Of a DNA stretch of 64,000 nucleotides, positions 13,301 to 25,900 are shown piece after piece. This DNA comes from Litoditis marina (lineage: Eukaryota; Nematoda; Chromadorea; Rhabditida; Rhabditidae), in the NCBI GenBank assembly GCA_964036275.1, contig OZ038433.1, positions 26,147,485 to 26,211,484 on the forward strand, written 5' to 3'. A program made the position numbers and the translations under genes. Numbering within the stretch: the stretch's first letter is position 1; each line of letters starts with the position of its first letter. The notes below the pieces were generated by a model. It saw nothing but the letters and a program-made list of their open reading frames with translations, was not told where the DNA came from and searched no databases.

Positions 13301-16036
13301 TTTCTACAGTAATCTTTCGAATGTTCAAGGCAATTTATTTAATCAACAAACAGACTTTTAGCTTCACTGTTTTCTGTGCCTGTAGTAACCACTGTATAGA
13401 ACAAAATCACAAAGTTCAAACTATTTATAATACCTACAAGATATGAATAATGTACTTGAAAGATTTACAATCTTACTGTAGAGGGCTATTGTTGCGTGAA
13501 ACAGACTATACCTCGTGTTTTGGTTCAAATAAGAAATTCAACAGTGTACTTACTTTCCCTCCATGTACCAGACCCCGTAGTCCAAATGACCATCACATTC
13601 CTCGCACGAGAAACAGTGCGAGTGGAAGGAGCCGTTCAAAGTTCGCTTCACTTGACCGATTATTATCGACTCTGAAACGATTCTTGACAAACATCACCCC
13701 TTGGCCTGTAGATGAAAGAGTTATGCTTCCATCCCTCGGAGACTTTTATTCCTTATGTTGTTTTGGTTGTGTATTGAATTGAAGGAATAAACATTATTAT
13801 CATTAACACCATTCCGATATTCTGCCATTTCGTCACCATTTCGTAACGATTTGAGGTGATCTAATAAATATTAAAAATCTTGATTCTGCAGTTAATACTC
13901 GAGCTTTCTAATGATTTTTTTGAGATCTTCTCTCAAATTTCTAAAATACGGTCAATTATATAATATGCACTTGAACTCACTGCACTTGCTGCAGAAGGGG
14001 GCGTATAGAACACTGAAGTCGTGTTGGCAGTACAGTCTACCGTCCTGGTTGAAGTACAGTCCGTCCTGAAGCGGTTGGAAGCACTGCGCGCATCTGAGAC
14101 AAAGAATAGAGAAGCAAAAAAGATCATCAGCTCCTCGTTCGTATGAATTCGCATTTGAGGGATATTTTCTGAACGTAATGCAAACCAAAATGATTTGTCC
14201 TTTTGTCCAGCGGTAAGCCGTGTGTAGGAATAACGCAGCATTTTAGTCCATTACCATTTCGTGTCTCTCTTCTCCATACTCTTTCACAGGACTTGTCTTT
14301 CATGGGTCGTATGAGCATGGGATAGCGAATGTTCAAAAAGACGCAGCTTTGGGATATTCTCGCATATGGCCTCAGGATAAAATGGAGCGTTTACCGAAAA
14401 CACTCGTTGTGCCAAGGGGTTCCGTCGACCATCACATGAACTTCTCCACTCGCAAATGGACTGCGACATCGGGAACAAGGAGCAGGAGGGAGGGAGAGTC
14501 TGAGAGAAAGAGAGGGTCACGGTAGAGAGAGATGGGGAGAGAGGAAAAGGAGAAATTGAAAAAAAGACGTGGAGTGAGAAGGAGAGGGATAGGAGACTTA
14601 GAGAAGAGAGGAGGAGAGATGTAGAGAAAAGAGAAAAGAAAAGAGATAGAGGTAGATAGAGAGAGAGAGAGAGGGAGAGTTAGAGAGAGAGAGAGGATAT
14701 CGACATCAAGTGAAGAAAAGTGTAGAGTGTCATAGAATGAAGAATATAAATAAGTGTTGTGCACCAATTTTTTACCTGCTGGTCCTCGATATTATTGACT
14801 GAGAGTCCAGTGACAAATGATGCGGAGACGTAGGGCTAGAGATCGAGTTCTGAGAAAATCTGAACGAACGAACTTGATTTTCGCATGAGGTTTTGTTCTC
14901 GTTAGCGGTAGTATGGAAGTATTGTACGTAAATGAAAAGCCTCATGCATACTGTATGTCTCGATTTACGCTGTGAAACGTACAACAATTTTCCGGGTATG
15001 CTTGCAGAGCGACTTCGGAATTTTGAGTGTTGAAGCACTTTTGCGTTTCGAGTCGAACGTTAACAATTTAGGTAGTTGGCGGGTGTCACGAGAAAAAGAA
15101 CGATGTCTATATCCCCACGATTATACAATACAGTAAAAGAGTCATTAGAAAGCTTCAATGTGCATGTTGTAAACTTGTAACTTGACCACCCGATAAGGTC
15201 CCATATCGGGCGGGAAACCACCCTAATCTACCCAATATCTTCTGAATACCGTATTTTCTAGTCATTGGGGCGCAGATGTGAGTCAGTTTTGCTTGATGTT
15301 ACCTTTCTGTATGCCTTTTACGCATCATTAATCAGAATATTTGAATATGAGAGTGTCAAAAAACAAGATGTATAGGTTGTTCCCACCTGTTGTTTCGTTG
15401 TCCCTCGGTTAACGAAAGACAAAAAGAGGAGGGAGAGGTAGGAGAAGCCACACTCATCTGGACAATAGAAACGACTGCAGAAAATAGCGTAAACTTTATG
15501 GATCCACTGTAGAAAAATAGTAAACTCTATAATGCAACCGTAGAAAAATAAAGTTTATGAGTGATTCGGGTAGAGCGTGAAAAGCATCAATAAAAACAAT
15601 CATACAGCTCCTCAAATGTAAAGTCACGCACAATATGTTCACCACATCAGAATTCAGAAATGTATAACGATATCGACTACTCCGTTAACCTCTATAGAAG
15701 ATGAACATAGGTGAGTTGTAGTTTGAACTCAATACTCGCCGTAATTGACCAACTTCCACCGAGAAACAACGTGATCAAACTACAAACACAGTGGTAACAC
15801 ACATCGTGTAAGCTTGATTGGAAAAAAGCTAACACTATGGTATATCTCGCATGAACTTTTCTGCCTCAACAAAAGTGGATAGTATTCTATTGATCGCAGT
15901 CAACACAACAAATATTCGACACACGAATCGAACAACTTTGAAAATGAGCTATGCTTAACTGAAAAAAGCCAAGTCCTACGTTGTTTGTAGCTTCCCAACA
16001 GGGTTTACAAAAACTATCGTCACTAGATTCTTGCAT
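10303..16036 (-). CDS. LIMS1: PINCH/LIMS adaptor protein with five LIM domains
   Basis: PINCH binds integrin-linked kinase through LIM1 and, with parvin, forms the IPP complex at integrin adhesions and muscle attachments (UNC-97 in worms). Exons: 16036-15980 (tentative first exon), 14849-14776, 14499-14395, 14093-13981, 13671-13554, 12771-12710, 12168-12084, 11728-11572, 11258-11166, 10828-10704 and 10432-10303; all joins are in phase. Zinc ligands visible: LIM1 CSRC..WHNECFRCAQC..YCQHD; LIM2 [23 protein letters not shown]3 [23 protein letters not shown]4 CDIC..WHVDHFRCVFC..YCEED; LIM5 [20 protein letters not shown]. Length is about 372 residues against 325-350 for the family; the extra part is a Ser/Pro-rich N-terminal leader of about 50 residues. 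After FKRKDYQN the frame runs to TAA at 10303, but a GTAAGC donor at 10362 could lead to another exon. The acceptor at 11729 is weak. The family is certain; the two ends are less so. Confidence 0.9.
13141..13546. mobile_element. Mariner-like MITE (TA target site) in a PINCH intron
   Basis: Inverted ends of about 40 bases (CAATGTTGAATTTCTTATTT at the left; its complement ending AAGAAATTCAACAGTG at the right) are flanked on both sides by TA, as in Tc1/mariner insertions. Inside lies a second palindrome with arms GAGTGGCGACGTTTCGGC around 13192-13261. It has no transposase frame. It sits in the intron between the two exons of LIM2, about 10 bases from the splice donor at 13553. Confidence 0.8.
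14636..14696. repeat. GA microsatellite in a PINCH intron
   Basis: (GA)n with TAGA interruptions, within the purine-rich intron between 14500 and 14775. Coding frames over it are artefacts. Confidence 0.85.
14850..15979. other. First PINCH intron or promoter region; no gene seen
   Basis: AT-rich, with two inverted copies of the interspersed TGTAGTTTGA motif (15717 and, as GATCAAACTACAAACAC, 15772). If the tentative first exon at 15980-16036 is wrong, this stretch holds the true start. Confidence 0.5.
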
Positions 16037-16958
16037 CTTTACTTGTATGGAATTGACAAAAGGCAGCTGTCTACGGTATGATATAACAAAACAACTATGA
16101 TTGCAGGAACACAAACTAATGATGAAATTGAACTAGTTTCGAATATCTGTGGTGGTTGTATTATTGAGACAGAGCTTCTCTACTGCTAGATCGATCAATA
16201 CTCGCTATCAATAGATGTTGTGAGAAGAAGACTGTTTGTAGTGCCATAAACATGCCGATAACAGAAAATGAATCACATATTCTAAACAAGCAGTAACCTT
16301 AAATTAAGATCTTCATTCACATATTCTCAGTTTTTTAACAACTTTCCACTGAAAATTTATTATTAAGCTGAGATTCTGATTAAATGAGTTGACAACATAT
16401 CAATATTCATATTTATTACACCATATTTCAAGACACATTCAGCACGGAAACAAAATAATTTCTATTCAAAAATATGTAATTCTAGAAGAAAAGCGCAATG
16501 TACTGAGAATGGCCGAATAAGAAATATTTTAAAAAAATGAAACAAAAACAAAGTGAGGATCAATGAACAATGTACTTACATTTTCAAAACAACAAGGAAC
16601 ATAGGCAATGAGGACACATGCGAATAAGGAGGTAGTATTATGAATACAATTCTTTCGCAGATAACCGAACATATTATAGCCCTTAAGAAGGGACCATACA
16701 TAGAACATTTTCAGCCAAATCTCTTCTAGGAAAGAATTGTTGTGTACACGGCCAAACTATTCTGTACAGGCGTCGAAGATTTATCGAGACGTCCTGCATC
16801 TACTAGTCGAAAACATTATACCCTCGGGGCAATATAATGGATTAGGAAATCCTTTTTGGAAACAATGGAGACCATCTGGAGGAAACATGCATGACTACAA
16901 CGAGATACCGGACAAAATGAAGCATTGAAAGAGACAAAATCCACAATTGTCCCAAAGA
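16037..16958. other. Spacer between UpSET stop and PINCH start
   Basis: Both genes are on the minus strand, so this is the UpSET 3' untranslated region followed by the PINCH promoter. Minus-strand AATAAA hexamers occur at 16417-16412 and 16361-16356, about 540-600 bases after the stop codon, and are candidate polyadenylation signals. No other gene seen. Confidence 0.5.
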
Positions 16959-19900
16959 TCAGTTCCAACGACGACGCTCGCCACGGGGAGAGGTATGGCG
17001 CGAATCTGGAACCAGCCCGATATTTGCATCTCAAGCACAAAAACAATGATAAAAAACACAGACATCCTCACTTTGGCCACTTTTCGGAACCACCACCGAA
17101 AAGGTTATTTTTAATGATAACATTGTGTGAATGGGTTACTTTTCGTAAAACAGCAGCGTCTTTTTTCTTGATAAAAATCAAAAAGCCAATTATCGTCTGA
17201 CATACCTCTTCTTGACGAAGTAGGCGGAGGAGGCGCAGGACTCTCTGGTTCGACAGCGAGAGGAGCATTTGAGCTAGCGACTCCTGAAACGAAATACTCT
17301 TTCGAGAAACTGGGAAAAGAAAGACAGATGGGTAAGTTATCCCAATACTGGTACCAACCAAAAAACTGAAAAGCTGCACCAAAAATCAAGTTAAAAATAC
17401 AGAGGGCCCAGAAGCCTTGATTTCACTCTCCCTTTATAAACGTTCGAGACATTTGATAACACTCTCACTCACAACCCAATCATGAGAGGCATAAAAAAAA
17501 TTTCGGTTTTCGATTCAACCCAGAATAATACTGGTTGCCAAGTATAAAGTGATAAAAACTGAGCAAATTCGAACAGTGGTAGCTCGACATGATATTAATT
17601 TAAAGAATATGTTGCGTATTCAACTTTGAGTAGCGAAAGTTGCGAGAACAACCACTGACCACCACATCCGAACTCCGTGCGAAGTCTCTCGGCGAGTGAG
17701 AGGCGATGAGTTGATCCCTCCTCATCGGTAGACACATTTCCCCCATCCTGCGGTGACTGCATTACACGAGGAGGTGGGGGCGGTGGCGGTAGAGAACCCG
17801 ACGGCACCTTCAACAAAGGCACATTACATACTATGAGATAAGTGACAGATTATATAAAACAGACCATGTGATCGAGTGCTCAATTAATCTGGGTTCAACG
17901 CGTCGAAGCAGCCTGATCACCCCATGGTGAACCGAATGAACGGTAGTAAAGCCCAACCATGGACCCTTGCTCCATAGGGCTAAACTGAAGTGAACCACGG
18001 CAGTGAAAGCATTAGACATGCCCATACATTTCAAAAGACACTCTATTGAACTGCACGTGTCGATCTCCTGCAAAAATTGGTTGTTTCACTAATTATCAAA
18101 TTGAATACTTGATCTCCATATATAGTGGCCTTCAGTGCTTCGATGGAGACTTTTTCGGATGATTCGATGGGCGATTTCAAGATTCCACTCCCACCGGCAG
18201 ACTCACCAGGCAGGTGGAGTGGGAGAAGCGAGGCGCCAGCCTGAAAATGTCCCATTCTATCATGAATGACCCCGCTAAAACTATACGGAAGAAAGACATT
18301 CGAAAAGGAAGGCGTTGCCCGATACAGTACCCACATCCTTAAAGACATCTATACTTGCAATGGCTTGAAAGTAGTATAATAAAACAACTAAACAACAACT
18401 AACAGTGACTTATTTTTCACAAATATCATATTCCAGGTGTGAGCAATAGCTCTACAAACTTGCATTGGAACAATTAAATCTAATAAAAGACGAACCGGCA
18501 GATTTTTCATTGAAGGAATGAATCCCCTCTCTCGTTTGGGTGACAGTTGGGCATCTGTGGTGGCTGGAGCAGTCGTTGACTTTCTCCTCTTATAGTCCTC
18601 AAGGGAGATGCGCTTACTCTGAAACGTAATCAATAAAATGGTTCAGTATGCACGTTTTCTAGTGTTTTTTTCATTCATGTCTTTAAGCAGAAACACAATA
18701 CGAAATGTAACACAATACGAGTCGAAGTATGACCGCAGCCTCTCAAATAGAAGAATCGCGTGCCTTTTGCCACCAAAAACACGTTACGCGAAATAGATTT
18801 AACGTTCCTCTATAATATGAATGATGTTTGTCCGTTCGTTTTAAGCTTAGGAAACTATACTTTCGTGACCACCATGCAATTCAATTGGAAGTACTTCTCA
18901 CCACTTTTGCCGGTGGTTCCGGTTGCTGTACAGCAGGCGCTTCAGTTGCCTCAACCTTTGGTTCTGTTTTCTCTGCCGTAGGAAGGACGATGCCTGAAAG
19001 CATAGTAATGTCACTTCTTTCTCATTCTTCCTAACCTACGTATGAAATCATTAAACATATTATTTTTTAACGAAGAATCGTAAAGTCTTCTGGGTTTGTG
19101 TGCGCAGGAGAACATTTAACGAACTATAATAGTAAATTGGTACCTGTCGGAGAGAGCGACGGGAGAACAAAATCGGCCCGCATGGAGTTAGTCACGTCCA
19201 GCTTCAGAGCAGCACTCTGGAGTTTGGCGAACAGCTCAGGCGACTCAGTTCCTAAACAAAAGTAATAAAATGTGCAAGTCACGAAAGACGTTCATGCGTT
19301 CGAAATTCCAAAATGACAAATTAAACGGCCAAAGGCGTCAATATTGTGTAGTTTTTACGTGGCTACGGTGTTATCATTATCGACCAGATCCAGAACCTAA
19401 AATGTTTTGAGAGGAAAAGACTTTTCGTCTTAAACCCATTATTAGATGAACAACACATTTCATTGCGAGAAATGGTGTAAAAAACTCTCGTTTAGGGATG
19501 GACACGCCCCACTTCTGTTTTGAAAGCAAAAAGCTCCAATTTGACGAACCTTCCCGAACACTTCCCATTCCAGCCAGAACATTAGCGGCCTCTTCTCTCT
19601 TCTGGTCATCCGATTGTCCGCTGCTATCCCTCTGATTACGACCTTTCTTAGAGGGCGGAGATGCACTCTGTAAAGATTCGGATACATAAACCATCATTCT
19701 CCGACTAGCATTCAAAAATCAATCAGCCTCACGTTGAAACCGTCTAATTGTTCAAACTGCATGTAAATAGAAACCATATGCCACCATCGTACGCAAGCCT
19801 TTTTTTAATTTTGGTATTTTGGCAAATGCAAATTCCATTCAAAAGTAAAGCAGAGGTCATGATGCGGACACTATTGAACGAAATTCCCTCAAAAGCTTCT

Positions 19901-22900
19901 CCATACAACTTCGCCGGCAATAATGAAGAAGAACTATGAAAATTACCGTGTGTGGCGTATCGGGTGATAGGGTGGCATCGTCCTTCGAGTCATTCTCACT
20001 AATGGACTGAGCCGCATGTCTCTTCAGCCACTGCTTCTTCCCGCCCAACGAAGGGGGATCTGATGGGGCAACAGAAACAGCTGCACTGGCTGCAATCATT
20101 CACGAATGTATACAGAGCAGAAACATATCTTTTGTAATTACGAAATTGGAATATTTAGAGAGAAAAAATATACAGCACGCTGCAAGCTCACCAACTTCCA
20201 AGTGCCAAACTTTTTTTGATGATAAAACGTATAGATAGGTTATTTTCCGGTTACAGACGACAGGTAACAACAAGTTTCCGCTTCAGAGAGCAAAGTCGCA
20301 CCATGTTTCTCTTCTTGTTGGATGGCAGCCGCCCATCGTTTCCTTGGTGGCTGGACTGTAGACGGAGAGGAGGAAGACAATTCTGGTTCAGGCTCCGCGA
20401 CCACTTCTTCTGCAACAAGACAACTACGTTCGACATATTGGGTTTCTTTGTGTTCGGTTTTAAAGTTATTATTCATAAAACCCACATCGAATGTGAAAAA
20501 CTTTAAGGCTAACACCATAGAATGGCAGCAAGCCAGCTCGCTTGAAAAATTTAATGATCTACGACTTCTCAGGTATTCGAGCCCTGTACCTACCAGTCAT
20601 GGTACATGCTAGTCAACAGTTAATTGTCTCGAATTAACAACGAATGAACCTAAACATGTAAAGCAGTGTGGTGTTTACACTACGTCTAAAACAAACCCAT
20701 ACTATCCGGTACTAAATAACCTAAATTGAATAAAAACCAACTTTTCTTCTTGCTACGAGTTCCTTCTTTTGTATCCTCCGCCTCTCTTGAGGTTTTCTTC
20801 GAAAAAGCAGCAGGGGCCGGTAAGCTAGTCTTACTTCGGCTGGATGGAGTCTTGGTCGGAGGAGCAACAGTTTTCGCACGACTGCTAGGAGTACTTGCCT
20901 ACAAAAAACAAATGATGATATTGCCCGTAAACCTGATCTATTTTAAAGAAGGATGATTATGTGGTCCAATTGCAACGCTTCAGTCCTTTAAACTGCAATA
21001 CATTTTTCAATTGCAGTTTAAAGGACCGATGACACGGGATTGGTCCATGTAATCGTCCTGCTTTGAATAAAAAAAACAATTCCCGTTATTCCTTTTTGAA
21101 CCCTTCTATTCAAATTTTAGCGAAATCACCGTCACCAATCACGCACTTCACTACGTTTTCGAACTAAACATGTATGCGGCATTTGTGATTCACCAACGGT
21201 GAGACGTGAAAAAAATTAACAAGGTTCTCAAAACGATACACTGAGGATAGTTGCCAAAATGTGGCGATAGCTATGTGAATAGAATAGAATATAGAATAGT
21301 GAGAATCGCAGAATATGGCTGTTCAAGGGAACTATATGAGATGTATGCATGTCTACAAAACAAACCCACCTCCTTAGGTTTCTTCTCTTTCTTCTGAGCT
21401 ATTTTCTCGATCAAGGCTAGCTGCGCAGTCAACTTTCGCTCCTCACGAGTCTAAAAAGTCGATAAAATATAATTATCTAACAAGTAAAGAACTCACACTT
21501 CGAAGATAACTCAAACACAGTATCACGTTACGACGGTCGTACTAACCTGTTTTGATCTGTCAGCCGGCAGGGCGTAGTTCATATGCTCTTCTTCCTCCTT
21601 AACTTCCTTCTTGGGAGACGACCGCGAAGTTCGTTCAATTTTCACCTCTTCTTTGGAAGACTGCAATTTATTCAAATTAAACGTCCTAGAAATGGTGCAC
21701 GTCCATTTCTAACATTCTTACAATCCACGGTGAGATGAACTGTCATTCATACGAAGACAGGACCGATCGCGCCACGTTTCCATAGAATAATAAAACTTAC
21801 AAAAGTGATAGCAACCGCTTTCATAAAACATAGTATTTTCAAATTCACGCGTTTAAGCGTAAAAACGGACCCCTTCATGTGGAATAGTCGGACTTTACTG
21901 GTGTATGTGTATGTAAATTGTAAATAAAAAAACCGACCTCTTCCTTCTCAGACTCCTTCTTGACTCCACCCGATTGCCGCCTCGACCTCTTGTCGCTGAC
22001 AGCTGACGAGGACGCATCCACCTCACTTGTTTCCATCGAGGAAGCCAGCTTCAAATCGGCCACACTAAAACGTTGGAGAAATGAACAAGAGAAACATACA
22101 CCGCCAAGGCCTCCTATGGGATAGAGGGTCACGGACATATTTATGTGAAAAATAGGGTTCGCGAGTTAAAAACTGACGAATTTTATGCATAATTGGCAGT
22201 GAATAAGCAAAATACAGGCAAACATCGCAGTTTTGGAGGGGTCGCGACTCGAAAAAGACGGAGGGGTCGCGATAATCGCGACCAATGTGAGACCTTTGAC
22301 CGTGTATGAAGAGAAACCATCAAGAACACCGCATAAAACAAGGTTGCGGGCAAATATCTTCAAAACAAACTGTCAACGAACTAAGGAATTAGAAGAATTG
22401 GAGGCCAAACATACTGTTCACCATGCATTCCATTCAGTGATAAACTGATAGAAATATAAAGCCCGACCGAGGTACGAATGAGCGACCACGGTGTGTACGC
22501 GTGAAACATATTGTATTGATCGAGTATGAAACCAATGAAAATAGAGAAAGTAACGTTTTGGTTGAACCGTCCAAAACATGTACATCCCATCATCTGCATT
22601 CACAACCAGACAACTGCGTTCACTTTCTCTCTCTCTCTAATCGAAAGTGACAACACCTACACTTCTTCCTCGCTTTTTTCTTCTTTCGGTATTCTGGTAG
22701 ATGACCCAGTAGATGAATGGAGGTCAGCATCCTTAGGTGGAGGCTGTAACGACACATAATTCCATTAGACATAAACACAACAATCAATGAAGTATTATAA
22801 GATAAACCTACAATTGAAGCAAAAAAATAAACTGAGAACTGAGTATGCTCAACTCCAACTTCTATCTCTCTTTGATTCAACATCTACATTAGTTTTTCCT

Positions 22901-25900
22901 CAAACATTATATGGCTTCTCTTGAGTTTGGCAAAAAACGTGTTTTGTTTCAATGGTTTAACCTGCCAGACGGGAATTTGAACTAACCACAGTTGCCGAGC
23001 TGTTCTTCTTCGGCCGCCCGCGTCTTTCCACCTTTTTCACTTCCTTCGGAACATCCACAGGTTTCTTTTCCTCGACCTAAATCTTTGATGATAATTATAC
23101 ATTCAACGACGAAAACAAGACAAATGAAAGTGTGAAGCGACGAATTGTTTGGCGCGCTAATTTTCTACCAAACCTTGTGTGTTTCTAAATAAAAACATCT
23201 AACGCAGGCTGTTGTATTTGATGGTATTTCATTCAGTTCAGATTAACACAAAGAACCAAGATGTAATAACCAAACCAAACAGGAATGATATTCGACTTAC
23301 CTCTGCGGCACGGTCCCGATGTCCGGTTTCTAAATCTGCATTCAGAAGGAGCAAGCAGTGATCATCTGACGTGTCCTTGCAGCTACAGTCGTCCGATGAG
23401 GGATTCTGATCCACGTCGAATGGGATAGTTATCTGAATACACATATCTGAATAGATACATACACATCATGTACAGGTACCTTCTTTCGAAAACATCGCTC
23501 AATTGATAACACCAAGAACCGATCAATCAATAACTCGTGCACAACTAGCTCCTTGTGTGCAATGTATTTCCTGTAATTGACGATCAGAAAGATACTTGAT
23601 CATATCAACCAGGTTATCTTCGAACTAACCTCCGTTGTGCTGGGAAGATTCTCGTTGGTGACAATGTACACATGAATTTCACCATTCTCCAGAACGTGTC
23701 TCAGAACTGAATTCGGTCGACAACATCTGAAAGTCTCCAGATGAAAACAAGAAAATGACTGGAAAAAACATAACCATTCTAAAGTGGAGGGAAAAAAATG
23801 TCGGTTGTTCGAAAAAGTGAAATAGATGAAAACATTGTAATATTGAGTAAAAAAAAAGAAATAACGAAGCGCATGTCTAACTTCAAAGTTTCAAAAGTAT
23901 AAAATCATACTTTCCCAAGATAGAATATATATGCTGTATGCCTCTAAAACACGAGTGATTGATAAAACTAAAAACTTCAATAGATTGTGGTAAAACCTCA
24001 ATTAACAAACAACCATACCCCAGTGAAGTTGTCCGATAAAAACGGCCTACTTCTTAGCAAATAGGAGAGAACTTGTCTATTTCTGTTACAATTAATACTC
24101 ACGTGCTTGAAGCTAAAAACATACTACTGTTGTCTAATTGGCAAATCAGCAGCGACCGCTCCTCCCGCATCGCTTAATCAATCGAACATCTGCTGTCTTT
24201 ATGAGAAAAATGGCAACTATACCTTCTGACGACATGACTGTCGTTGCCAATCTTCCTGCTGTCGATGCAAATGTAGCTCTCTCGCTGCATACTGGCCGTT
24301 GAATTGGAGTCGGCCAGCCCATCGTAGAGTACAAATGACTGTTGTACGGAAGCTCCCTTCGCATCTCGGGTGCACTCGTTGGGCAGACAGATGTGACCGA
24401 CTAGTTCCATGACGGCAACACCTTCGTCCACGGGATCCTTCGACACCAAACCTGCAATAATACAACGTTCAGTCGCTATACCAATGCGAAGAATTCCCCA
24501 GATTGAACATACATGATACATGAACCATGGGGTTGCCAGCTGAACAAAATATGAAGTGATAAAGTGGCACAGAATACTAAAGAAACTACTATTACCGACG
24601 TATGATAAGAAATAGACACAAAACGAACACCCCACTGCACACACCTTCAGTTCCAGGAGCAACCAACAGCTTATTGACCCTGTGATGTCTAGAGAGGGTC
24701 AATCCATTGCTAGTTGGAGTGAAGAGGCCGAGCATTCTCTTGGACAGCTTCGAATAAGTATTGCTGGACGACTCTCGGAACTTCTTCGATGATATGGGCG
24801 TCTTTCCAGGTGTTGTGGACGAGCGCGAACGGCTGCCCGACTGCAAACAAGGCACTAGCAACATATTACAGTAAGCTCAACCCACTCCAGGTAAACTAGA
24901 GCTCCCTTTTCGCCATTACAGAGGGAACGTGTGGAATGTGGATGTTAAATTATGATTTCACCTCTTTGAATCGAAAAACGGATTCCTTTTGTGTAAACAG
25001 CCACACCTTACTTACATTCATTAGTTGAGCATCAAAAGAGGGCAATCTATTTTGTCATAGGTAATGAACAATCTATTTTGTCATAATGGATATCAAAAAA
25101 TGAAGCGCTCAATAAACGCACGGAAAAGTACAACAGAGTGATACATTTGATAACGACAGCAAACTATCAAAATGAAAAGAAGAATAAAAGCGAGTGAAAT
25201 ACCTTGACGCTGTTGGCACTAGTAGCATTGGTTGACTTCTTAGCACCCTTGCCCTTCCCGGATGGAGTTCTCTGTTTCAACTTAGCCAGTTGTCGCTTCT
25301 GGAAAAAAACATTCATTTTCCAAAATTCCAACAAATGAAGTATAACTATAAAATAGCCATTTGGAAATGAAAACAATAGTAGAATACCACTTTCGTAAAT
25401 TGTATAATGCAGTAATACTTCGAATTACTCACCTGAATATCACGAGCTTGGCTTCGGTTATATTTCAGATGTTTATTCGGATCACATTCTTCGCACAAGT
25501 AATCTTCTTCAGAAACATCCTTCGATAGTCCTACACAGACACAATGCTGCCATACGCTGAAATAGGAAAATCGTAAATATATGAATAACACGATGGTGAT
25601 AAACGCACTGAATTTATCATACACTCTTAAGTTTGAACACATTACATTTTGAATAGTCTCTTCTCTTGTAGTTCACCCCAGCGTCAATTTGGAACTAGAA
25701 TTGTGACAAATCATTTTTTGAGAGGATACAATAGACCTAGACAGATCTGTACATTAGATGTGTTAACGAGCAGCATAGTGAACAGTTGAAAAATGTGGCA
25801 AAAACACAGTAGGAGGCATCAAACATGTGACAAATCTTGAATAACCCACTCGCACTGATCGCAGGCAACCATGAATCCATCGTCGTGTTTCATTCCGCAG

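Noticed and set aside
23479..23570. Open, exon-like stretch in the SET region (KYIAHKELVVHELLIDRFLV..) with splice-like ends
   Set aside because: Its phase does not fit the neighbours, and the direct join 23630 to 23432 restores the SET end motif STTEITIPFDVD. It could be a rare alternative exon.
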